64,000 nucleotides of DNA from Candidatus Cryptobacteroides choladohippi. Its GTDB lineage: Bacteria > Bacteroidota > Bacteroidia > Bacteroidales > UBA932. The notes under the pieces were generated by a model, which made no database searches, was not told the DNA's origin, and saw only the letters and a list, made by a program, of their open reading frames with translations. The stretch's first letter is position 1, and each line of letters opens with the position of its first letter. The translations under genes and the position numbers were made by a program. Positions 37,766-45,438 of the stretch are shown here, in pieces. Location: NCBI GenBank assembly GCA_018065985.1, contig JAGHSF010000043.1:1-64000 (forward strand), read 5' to 3'.

Positions 37766-39241
37766 TTAGAAGTTATAACCGAATCTTATTGTCGTTCCTG
37801 CCCTGAACGAGCGGAAGTCCGTAGCCGCAAGACCGCCAAGTTCAGCGTACAGTCCAATGGCAAAGTTATAGCGCACATGCGGGAGGACGGTCAGTGCAGG
37901 ATTGCAGATGAAGTCGATGTGGGACTGGTTCCACTCATCAAGGCGGTACGGATCCGATGTGACTCCGGAATCGGCAGCGACTGTGGCGCTGCTCTCCCTG
38001 CAGAGCGCCTGTGTGTACAGCAGGCCCGTGCCAATATCCCATTTCCCTGCATGGCCGATGACATCAAGAGAATATGCCAGCTCGGAAATGCGACGATTGA
38101 ACACGTACGGGTACATCGGAGAGTTACGGGTATCATGCCATCCGAAAGACAGGTACTCACGAAGCTCGAATTTCGGAGCATAGAAGTCATATCCGGCCTT
38201 GAGCGAACGGCTCGCACGCTGAAGTATCAGGTTGGAACCATGTTCGACCGGATTTGTGACACCTCCAACAGTAACCTTCTCGATAACGGTCTCGTTGTTG
38301 TCCTGACGGAATTCCTTCCAGCTCAGGCGGAAGAAATGTCTTGAATTCAGAGCGTATCCCATCGTGACGGCGAGGTCGCTGCCGGGGAAGCGGTACCATA
38401 TATACTGCTTCTCGCCGGAGAATCCCCTGCGGTGGCGCCATACCGTTTCAGCGAAGAATCCCTTCCATGAGACCTGGGCGGCCGCACCATGGATGTTCTC
38501 TGCCAAGGGAAGGCCTGACACTCCGGCTTCAGAAAGATGCACGCCGCTACCTGTCCAGAGCTCGTACGCGCCATACATCATTCCCTTGTCGAGGAAGGCA
38601 AAGAGAGACTCCTTGCCGGTGCCGATCTGCTCGGCGTCTACAGTCTCGGAGTTCTTGGAATAGATGTAGTTCAAGCCGAGGGCAAAGTCGCCGCAGTGGT
38701 ACTGGATACCGGGAGCGACTTCGAAATCGAGCCTGTAGTTGGTATGGCGGAGGTCCTTGCGCTTGGCATAGTTGGCAGATTCGAAGGCGATCACGCCTCC
38801 GACACGCCAGTTGGGTGCCACATCCACGCTTATCCCGCCGCTGAAGCTGTATGTCTGAAGTGTCTTCCGTCCTGGAGTGAACTCGAGGACATCTATGGGA
38901 TAGAATCCGGGATGGATGAACATCGAGCCGCACATGCCATCGCCCTGGGTCTGTTCGAAGCCGAACGAGCCGGACATCGAGAAATTCTTCAGATGCTGCA
39001 CCGATGCAGCCCTGGCTCCGGCCGTCCATCCCTTTGAATAATCATAGGTATCGTGGTAGTCTCCGGCCTTGAATCCACCGTATAGCTCGGCATATGATAT
39101 GCTCAGACTGTCCTGGCGGATACCGTTGGCATTGGATCCGTCATTCCACAGGTTTCTGCGCATCGCCTTCTCGAAAGGCTGCGCAAAGGCTGCAAGCGAA
39201 ACGAACAGCATTGCAGCGGAAAGTGAAAGAATCTTATTCAT
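37766..39241 (-). CDS. DUF6850-like outer membrane beta-barrel protein
   Basis: A 491-residue protein with a signal peptide (MNKILSLSAAMLFVSLAAFAQ). The body is rich in alternating aromatic and polar strands and ends in RAGTTIRFGYNF, the aromatic C-terminal strand typical of BAM-inserted barrels. Segments such as AELYGGFKAGDYHDTYDYSKGW and MFIHPGFYPIDVLEFTPGRKT fit the DUF6850 family, of unknown function. ATG 39241 begins the signal peptide; the frame extends further upstream only through the DUF4876 gene. It overlaps the DUF4876 gene by 8 bases. The role is probably a partner pore or receptor of the TonB system. Confidence 0.75.
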   Translation of the reverse strand: MNKILSLSAAMLFVSLAAFAQPFEKAMRRNLWNDGSNANGIRQDSLSISYAELYGGFKAGDYHDTYDYSKGWTAGARAASVQHLKNFSMSGSFGFEQTQGDGMCGSMFIHPGFYPIDVLEFTPGRKTLQTYSFSGGISVDVAPNWRVGGVIAFESANYAKRKDLRHTNYRLDFEVAPGIQYHCGDFALGLNYIYSKNSETVDAEQIGTGKESLFAFLDKGMMYGAYELWTGSGVHLSEAGVSGLPLAENIHGAAAQVSWKGFFAETVWRHRRGFSGEKQYIWYRFPGSDLAVTMGYALNSRHFFRLSWKEFRQDNNETVIEKVTVGGVTNPVEHGSNLILQRASRSLKAGYDFYAPKFELREYLSFGWHDTRNSPMYPYVFNRRISELAYSLDVIGHAGKWDIGTGLLYTQALCRESSATVAADSGVTSDPYRLDEWNQSHIDFICNPALTVLPHVRYNFAIGLYAELGGLAATDFRSFRAGTTIRFGYNF

Positions 39242-40448
39242 GCAATGACTGTATTTCTGTTTCGTAAAAATCCTCAATGCTGTTGTTTGTGTCGGCAAGC
39301 ACCTCGAAACCGGATGCCCGCGTCAGTTCCTCGTCGACCTTGCGCATGAGCGTATGGCCGAGGGCCGTCTGCGACAGGGCCACATATCCGGCATCAAGCG
39401 ACGGGCTCAGACGTTTCGTATTGGAAGCCGACGATCCGTTGAACACCTCGACGGCGTCCACGGTCCAGTCCACAGGGATGGCCACAACGGGATTGTGGGA
39501 GTCGCCGGGAGTCTGTATGACCGAGCCCTCCTGCTGCACGAACTCTGCCATTGTCACGCCCTTGGCCCTGAAGAGCACCGCAGTCGGCGAGCTCTGGGAG
39601 AATGTGTACGCATTCGCCTGACCGGTCTTTATAACCACATCAAGTATATGGTCGGCGGAAATGTTGCTGCCGGGAGCCGGGTGGTATGTCGTGTTGGTGA
39701 AATATGTGGGGTTGTAGCAGACGAAGTAGCCTTCTTTGTTCAGATTGACGCTGAGCGGATACTGCGCGCTGTGGTCGATGGCGCCACGAAGGCACAGGAC
39801 GGCGTCCTCACCACTCTGCAGAGGGTGATCGGTCCCTCCGCCGGGGAACTGCCATATGGCCTGGGCCACGGGGAGGAAGTCAGGATACACTGTCTCGCCG
39901 GTTGAGTCATCCTTGATGATCCAGGGGTTGGTTCCCGTAGAGTTGAAAGGATGCAGGCAGCCGAAACAGAGTCCGTCGAGGTACTGGACATCGACACCGT
40001 TGTTGTGGAGGATGACGTATTGGTCCGACTGGTATGTACCCTCCTCGGGAAGCTTCTTGCAGCCTCCGCAATAGATCTCCTTGATGACGATCGCTCCGGC
40101 CTTCGAGTGCTTCAGGGAAAGCTGGAGATGCATGTCATCCTTCAGCTGTATGCGGTCAGCTGCTCCGTTGAAGATGTCCTCGCCGTTCCGGTCACTGATG
40201 TTGACACGGTACAGCCCGGTAGGAACGGAAAACAGAGCCACACCGCAGGCATCGGTTGACATGGAGTATGAGTTGCCAAGATTGATGTCTTCCAGTCTGA
40301 CGGCTACGCCCTCGCGTGAGGAGTAGCCCTCGGGGTACAAAGCCTCGACGGCAAAGCGGCACAATGTGGCCTCATAGGGATTTTCCTTGAAGGCGTGGCA
40401 CGAGGTCAGCGCGAGCAGGGAGAATATGATGTAGATTGTCTTTTTCAT
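39234..40448 (-). CDS. DUF4876-like surface lipoprotein
   Basis: A 404-residue lipoprotein (MKKTIYIIFSLLALTSC). An N-terminal immunoglobulin-like or carboxypeptidase-regulatory-like domain (about 20-100: GVAVRLEDINLGNSYSMSTD, SVPTGLYRVNI) is followed by a larger domain with YCGGCKKLPEEGTYQSDQYV and YLDGLCFGCLHP, which match my knowledge of the DUF4876 family. Four cysteines in the second domain lie in two short pairs. The function is unknown. The ATG overlaps the TonB receptor stop by four bases, so the two are likely made together, in the manner of a SusC/SusD-type receptor with its surface lipoprotein, although this protein is not SusD-like. Confidence 0.78.
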   Translation of the reverse strand: MKKTIYIIFSLLALTSCHAFKENPYEATLCRFAVEALYPEGYSSREGVAVRLEDINLGNSYSMSTDACGVALFSVPTGLYRVNISDRNGEDIFNGAADRIQLKDDMHLQLSLKHSKAGAIVIKEIYCGGCKKLPEEGTYQSDQYVILHNNGVDVQYLDGLCFGCLHPFNSTGTNPWIIKDDSTGETVYPDFLPVAQAIWQFPGGGTDHPLQSGEDAVLCLRGAIDHSAQYPLSVNLNKEGYFVCYNPTYFTNTTYHPAPGSNISADHILDVVIKTGQANAYTFSQSSPTAVLFRAKGVTMAEFVQQEGSVIQTPGDSHNPVVAIPVDWTVDAVEVFNGSSASNTKRLSPSLDAGYVALSQTALGHTLMRKVDEELTRASGFEVLADTNNSIEDFYETEIQSLHE

Positions 40449-43195
40449 AACTTGATTCTGCACGTCAGCCCGTAATAGAAGTTGGGGGTATAGATCGCTG
40501 CAACGCCCGTTGCCATGGAGGTGACGTAGGGACGCGCATTCGTGAAGTTGTTTGCAAAGAACGACAGACTCACGTGTTTGCCGATCTCCTTGGTAATGGA
40601 CAGATTGGCGGATGCATACGCGCCGTAGCCGTCCTGCAGGAACATGTAGTCGTTGCCCGGGTACAGTATGAGGTTCGTGAACTCAGGGTTCGCAGCGTCA
40701 GCTTCGGTAAACTCATGACGCACACCGTCCTCGGTCAGATAAGCGACGGGCAGCAGCTTGTCGGTACCGCCTGCCGGTATGTTCATCGACCTTGTGAGCA
40801 GGCTCATCTCCAACCTGCAGGTAATGATGAGACGGGCCTCCGGGATATGGGTGATTGCCGTGAGGTTCGCATCAAGCTTATGGGTCTTCTTGCCACAGGC
40901 CATCTGGTTGGAGCCGCCGCCGTTGGCAAAGATTCCCACATACTGGTAGGAGCGGTTGGCAATGTTCGTATGCGACCAGCCGTTGTTGTAGTAATAGGAC
41001 TCGGAATGGTCCTCGTATCCCGTATACACATAGGATGCATCGAATCTCAGAGCGGTGCGGATGGGCTTTATCTCGGGGAAGTCCACCGTGGCCTCGGCAC
41101 CGGCACGGGTCATGGGTGCGGCATTGTCCTGACGTGTGGTCTTCACGAACGTCACATCGGTGACTTTGGTGGCCATGGGTGTCCACACGACATCGGAGCC
41201 GCCTCGGAGATAGACGTCACCGGTCTGGTTGTCGACTGTGATCTGAGGGTTGTCAGGCATCTGGTAACCCGGAGCGATGGCGCTGATATTGTAAGTGAAC
41301 GGCGCGTAGTGCGACGTCATCCTGTAAGGATTCTGCGTTATGTTGAGGAAGCCCACAAGACTCATCTTGAATTCTCCCAGTTCCAGATCGAGACCCAGTT
41401 CCGAGTTGCTGCTGCGCTGCCATTTCATGTCAGGATTGAACTCGGTCATGAACGGCTGGGTGTAATAGACATATGACGCCGAGCTGCCATGAGAGAATCC
41501 GAAAGTCTGAATGTCACGGTATTCCGGCTTGGGGTACAGGATATAGAAGCTGGGCAGCTTCTCAGACACGCCCCAGCCACCACGCACGGTGACCTTCCTG
41601 CCCAGATTCCACTTTGCATTGAATCGGGGAGAGAGGGAGTGGACATCGGTATATTTCGATCCGCGCACATAGACGTTGTCCATGCGCAGACCGGCTGTCA
41701 GCTGAAGCCCGAAGGGGAAGGTGACATCCTCCTCTGCATAGGCTGAGATGTTGTGCATGAAAGGATAGTCGGAATACGGACGGGGACGATAGCCGTTGGC
41801 CGCAAGCGAAGGGTCCTCGTAGTATTCGCCCTGACCGACATTTCCATTGGCCTTCCACTGCATGCCGGCTTTCAGGTTGCTCTTGACGTCTCCCCAGCGC
41901 CTGGTCCAGTCATACTTTGCAGAGGCGGCGAAGTCCAGCTCGCGGGAATCGACTATCTGGTCGGAGAAGTAAGTGAGAGGCAGACGCTCGGCAAGATAGT
42001 AGCCGACACTCTCGGAATGCACTGACGGCTGGGAGGATGCGTAGGAATTGTACTTGTGAGCGTGCGAGAGATTGTCATTGTAGTTGACGGAAGCGTCGAA
42101 CTTCAGCGAGGTGATCCAGGGCCTGTTGACCTGCCACTTCAGCGAGGTGTTGGCACGCAGCACGTTGTCGCGTACCTTCGTGTATTCTCCGCTGAAGGCA
42201 TCAGGGTCGTCCTCGGAATTCATACCGCCAAGGTTGCCGGACAGGCCGGCCTCGAAACGCAGCACCTCGGCAAAGGTGTTGGAGTATTTGAGCGTAAGGC
42301 CGCGGCGGGTGTACGACTCATAGGGAGAGCTCAGCTTCTTTGTGGCGTTGGCCCACTCGGCGCTGAGGTTCAGCACTCCCCTGTCCCTGCTGAATTCGAC
42401 ACCCTTGGAGACAGAGGCCTGATATGTTCGGGGATTCACCGAGAATACCACGTTGAACGGGGTGCGTCCGGTCTTGGTATGCACCTTGACCATTCCGGCA
42501 CCGAGATCGCCGTATTCGGCAGAAGGCACGCCGGAAAGCACTTCCACAGACTCCACGTTGTCGACGGAGATGCTTCTCGTGTCGACTCCCGACATCTCGC
42601 CGAAACCGGCATTGTTGCCCACGCGCACACCATCAACCTCGACGGCTGTACTGAAGGCGGCATTGCCCATGGAGGATCCGCCGTCACGTATCGAGAATGC
42701 CTGGGCGGCAGTAAGGTCCGGATTCACGGTCTTGCCACCCGGCAGCAGCGAGGCCATGTCGGACATATTGCTGATCTGCAGATGGTTGAGCGCATCGCGG
42801 CCGATGTTGTGCGAGGTGCCGATGCCATCCTTGGGGCGCTGTGCGGTGACAGTGACCCCCTCTAGGGCAAGGGAACTTTCGTTGATGGCTATGACAAGGT
42901 CCTCGATATCGCCCTTCACGTCAATCGCCAGCTCTGCGTCAACGTAACCGAGAAGGCTGACCTTCAGAACGTACCTGCCCTGTTGCACCTTGGGGATGAC
43001 GAAGACTCCGTTTTCGTCGGTCACGGCCCACAGGGACTCCAGATTGGCCACGGCGCCCATCAGCGGCTCCGATGTGACGGCATCGACCACCTTTCCACTG
43101 ACAGTCCAGTCGTTCACGGCCGGACTGGCCTGCAGGTTCAGGCAGATGCCGAATGCAAGCGCCAGCCAGATGATTTTCTGTACAAATTTTTCCAC
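40445..43195 (-). CDS. TonB-dependent outer membrane receptor
   Basis: A 916-residue receptor with a signal peptide (ends LNLQA). An N-terminal carboxypeptidase-regulatory-like domain covers about 30-110 (WTVSGKVVDAVTSEPLMGAV), a plug domain about 115-250 (SIRDGGSSMGNAAFSTAVEV, SVEVLSGVPSAEYGDLGAGM), and then a 22-strand-type barrel ending in YTPNFYYGLTCRIKL. The start is most likely the GTG at 43195, because the only -7 box (43201-43208) ends five bases before it and no ATG is available in frame upstream. It imports a substrate that cannot be named from sequence; there is no SusD partner, so a glycan is not implied. It leads the four-gene operon. Confidence 0.88.
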   Translation of the reverse strand: MEKFVQKIIWLALAFGICLNLQASPAVNDWTVSGKVVDAVTSEPLMGAVANLESLWAVTDENGVFVIPKVQQGRYVLKVSLLGYVDAELAIDVKGDIEDLVIAINESSLALEGVTVTAQRPKDGIGTSHNIGRDALNHLQISNMSDMASLLPGGKTVNPDLTAAQAFSIRDGGSSMGNAAFSTAVEVDGVRVGNNAGFGEMSGVDTRSISVDNVESVEVLSGVPSAEYGDLGAGMVKVHTKTGRTPFNVVFSVNPRTYQASVSKGVEFSRDRGVLNLSAEWANATKKLSSPYESYTRRGLTLKYSNTFAEVLRFEAGLSGNLGGMNSEDDPDAFSGEYTKVRDNVLRANTSLKWQVNRPWITSLKFDASVNYNDNLSHAHKYNSYASSQPSVHSESVGYYLAERLPLTYFSDQIVDSRELDFAASAKYDWTRRWGDVKSNLKAGMQWKANGNVGQGEYYEDPSLAANGYRPRPYSDYPFMHNISAYAEEDVTFPFGLQLTAGLRMDNVYVRGSKYTDVHSLSPRFNAKWNLGRKVTVRGGWGVSEKLPSFYILYPKPEYRDIQTFGFSHGSSASYVYYTQPFMTEFNPDMKWQRSSNSELGLDLELGEFKMSLVGFLNITQNPYRMTSHYAPFTYNISAIAPGYQMPDNPQITVDNQTGDVYLRGGSDVVWTPMATKVTDVTFVKTTRQDNAAPMTRAGAEATVDFPEIKPIRTALRFDASYVYTGYEDHSESYYYNNGWSHTNIANRSYQYVGIFANGGGSNQMACGKKTHKLDANLTAITHIPEARLIITCRLEMSLLTRSMNIPAGGTDKLLPVAYLTEDGVRHEFTEADAANPEFTNLILYPGNDYMFLQDGYGAYASANLSITKEIGKHVSLSFFANNFTNARPYVTSMATGVAAIYTPNFYYGLTCRIKL

Positions 43196-43200
43196 AAATA

Positions 43201-43208
43201 CAAAAATA
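43201..43208 (-). promoter_or_regulatory. -7 promoter box for the TonB receptor operon
   Basis: TATTTTTG on the minus strand, five bases before the proposed GTG start. It decides the start codon, because longer frames begin upstream of it. Confidence 0.6.
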
Positions 43209-43243
43209 ATAATTTCCAGCAATAGAATAATGCCTAATATGAT

Positions 43244-43251
43244 TAACTTTG
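43244..43251 (+). promoter_or_regulatory. -7 promoter box for the S46 peptidase gene
   Basis: TAACTTTG on the plus strand, 19 bases before the ATG at 43271, and 35 bases from the opposing TonB receptor box. Confidence 0.6.
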
Positions 43252-43270
43252 CATAAGAAAACTAAAGAAT

Positions 43271-45286
43271 ATGAAAAGGATACTCCTTGTTGCAGCCGCT
43301 CTGTCCATTTCTCTTTCATCCTTCGCGGATGAAGGGATGTGGATGGTCAACTCCATTGGCCAGGCACTCGTGCAGAACATGCAGAACGAAGGCTGCCGGC
43401 TGAACGCAAAAGACATCTATGACGCAGATAACGTGTCGCTTAGCGACGCAATCGTTTCCCTGGACTTCGGCTGCACAGGCAGCATGATATCCGAGAAAGG
43501 TCTTCTGATCACAAATCACCACTGCGCCTATGCCGATGTGCATGCGCTCAGCACCCCGGAGCACAACTACCTCGAAGACGGATTCAGTGCCGACTTCATG
43601 GATCAGGAGATCTACATCCCCGGCAAAAGAGCCTTTTTCCTTCAGAATGTCATAGACGTCACCGATGAGGTGGAAGAGCTGATCAGGGAGGAGACCGAGG
43701 AAGGCAGGAAGTTCGGAATGCGTCACATCTCCGCTGTGATCGAGGAAAGATATAACAGGCAGACAGGCCTCAATGCATCGCTGAGCCACATGTGGGCAGG
43801 TGAAAAATATTACCTTGCGCTGTACAAGGTCTACACGGATATCAGGCTCGTGGCGGCTCCCCCGGTGAGCATCGCCGCCTTCGGAGGCGACATTGACAAC
43901 TGGGAATGGCCGCAGCACAAGTGCGACTTCGCGCTCTACCGCATCTACGCCGCACCCGACGGCTCTCCCGCCCCGCACTCTGACTCAAATGTTCCATGGA
44001 AGCCTGTCAGGACTCTGTCCATCAGCACCGAAGGATACGAGCAGGGATCCTTTGCGATGGTCATGGGCTACCCCGGCAAGACCGACAGGTACTCAAGTTC
44101 AGCCAAGGTGGACAACAACCAGAACATCTACTACCCCATCCTGACAGAAATCCGGAGCGGGCAGATGAAGATAATGATGAAATGGATGAATGCCGACCCT
44201 GCCATTCGGCTGAAGTATGCAAACAGCTACTTCTCGCTCAGCAACGTGCAGGAGTGCCAGGAAGGCGAAATGCAGTGCTGCAGGCGCTTCAAGGTCATAA
44301 AGTCGAAGAAGGCAGAAGAACGGAAGTTCCTGAAGGGCCGCGAGAACAGGCAGATAGCAAGCGACCTGGCCTGCAAGTACAAGGCAGCTTCCAAATCCCA
44401 GCAGAATATGGTCTGGTATCGCGAGACGATTGCCAAAGGAAGCAAGATAAACCTGATAGCACAAAGAATCAGAAACAACAAGAAGGGCCTCGACCTCGAC
44501 GGGGACTACGCCGAAGTGGACATGCGCCTGGAACGCGAGTTGTTCAAGTTCAACGTGAAATCCTATCTGGAGCACGTGGATCCCGAATACTGGGGTCCTT
44601 TCCAGAGGGAGGTCTGCGAGATGTTCAGGAAAGACGACAAGACCGTGGATTACGATGCCCTCTGCGACTACCTCTGGACCGACGAGCGCATGACCAAGGA
44701 TGACAGGGTCTTCAAGTTCCTCTCCGACGTGTTGCTCGGCGACTTCAACGCAAGGGTAAGCTACGACCAGGGAGACACCAAGATCCTGCAGAGATCCTAT
44801 GATTACACCCATGCCATGTACAAGGCAAAGGAAGCCGCCGGCATGCTGCAGTATCCCGACGCCAACTCCACCATGCGCCTCACCTACGGCACAGTAAGCA
44901 CCTTCAGGCGTGGCAGGGTGGACGTTCCATGGCAGACATGGTCGTCGGAGATACTTGCGAAGGAGAATCCCGACGACCACGACTTCACGCTCAAGGACAG
45001 TTGGCGCAGCATGCTTGAGAGTGCCGGGGCAGACGGCAAGGGTATTCCTGTCAACTTCCTTACCGACAATGACATAACAGGAGGCAACTCCGGTTCTCCC
45101 GTACTGAATGCAGACGGCGAGATAATCGGTCTCGCCTTCGACGGCAACAAGGAATCCCTTGCCGGCAACGTCTACTGGACCGAAGGCTGGTGCAAGACCA
45201 TCTCCGTTGACATACGGTTCGTCCTGTGGACCATCAGGAACTATCTCAAGATGGATAACATAATGAAAGAAATCGCGCTTGACTAG
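43271..45286 (+). CDS. S46 family dipeptidyl-peptidase (DPP7-type)
   Basis: A 671-residue periplasmic serine peptidase with a signal peptide (ends SLSSFA). The chymotrypsin-like catalytic residues are visible: His in LLITNHHCAYADV (about 83-84), Asp in FGGDIDNWEWPQH, and Ser in ITGGNSGSPVLN. Eighteen residues after the catalytic serine the sequence is AFDGN, with Gly at the position that is Arg in Asp/Glu-specific DPP11; this favours the broad, hydrophobic P1 preference of DPP7. The enzyme trims dipeptides from peptide N-termini, a main route for amino-acid use in asaccharolytic Bacteroidales. It is a single gene, divergent from the TonB operon, and a hairpin overlaps its stop codon. Confidence 0.93.
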   Translation: MKRILLVAAALSISLSSFADEGMWMVNSIGQALVQNMQNEGCRLNAKDIYDADNVSLSDAIVSLDFGCTGSMISEKGLLITNHHCAYADVHALSTPEHNYLEDGFSADFMDQEIYIPGKRAFFLQNVIDVTDEVEELIREETEEGRKFGMRHISAVIEERYNRQTGLNASLSHMWAGEKYYLALYKVYTDIRLVAAPPVSIAAFGGDIDNWEWPQHKCDFALYRIYAAPDGSPAPHSDSNVPWKPVRTLSISTEGYEQGSFAMVMGYPGKTDRYSSSAKVDNNQNIYYPILTEIRSGQMKIMMKWMNADPAIRLKYANSYFSLSNVQECQEGEMQCCRRFKVIKSKKAEERKFLKGRENRQIASDLACKYKAASKSQQNMVWYRETIAKGSKINLIAQRIRNNKKGLDLDGDYAEVDMRLERELFKFNVKSYLEHVDPEYWGPFQREVCEMFRKDDKTVDYDALCDYLWTDERMTKDDRVFKFLSDVLLGDFNARVSYDQGDTKILQRSYDYTHAMYKAKEAAGMLQYPDANSTMRLTYGTVSTFRRGRVDVPWQTWSSEILAKENPDDHDFTLKDSWRSMLESAGADGKGIPVNFLTDNDITGGNSGSPVLNADGEIIGLAFDGNKESLAGNVYWTEGWCKTISVDIRFVLWTIRNYLKMDNIMKEIALD

Positions 45287-45294
45287 CGCGATTT
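45270..45294 (+). terminator. Terminator of the S46 peptidase gene
   Basis: AAATCGCGC (45270-45278) pairs with GCGCGATTT (45286-45294) across a 7-base loop that contains the stop codon; a T-rich run (TTCTTATTT) follows. Confidence 0.65.
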
Positions 45295-45303
45295 TCTTAT
45301 TTC

Positions 45304-45429
45304 CCCGGAGGCGTCATGCCTCCTTCAGCCTTCGCTTTGCTCTTCCCTCCCACTTCGCCATGCTTGTGGGCCCCACCCGCTCACTGGCCTCGGGTGGCCA
45401 GGGCATTCATGAGGCGTGACGCCTCCGGG
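45304..45429. repeat. Long imperfect inverted repeat with nested hairpins in an intergenic gap
   Basis: The outer arms 45304-45322 and 45411-45429 are complementary at 18 of 19 positions. Each arm is itself a small hairpin: GGAGGC pairs with GCCTCC on the left, and GAGGCG pairs with CGCCTC on the right. Inside, CCACCCG and CGGGTGG form a further stem. No open frame runs through it, and it lies between two convergent genes that already have the 45270-45294 hairpin on one side. It looks like a REP/MITE-type intergenic repeat or a structured RNA. Copy number in the genome is unknown. Confidence 0.55.
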
Positions 45430-45438
45430 AACAGCCTC

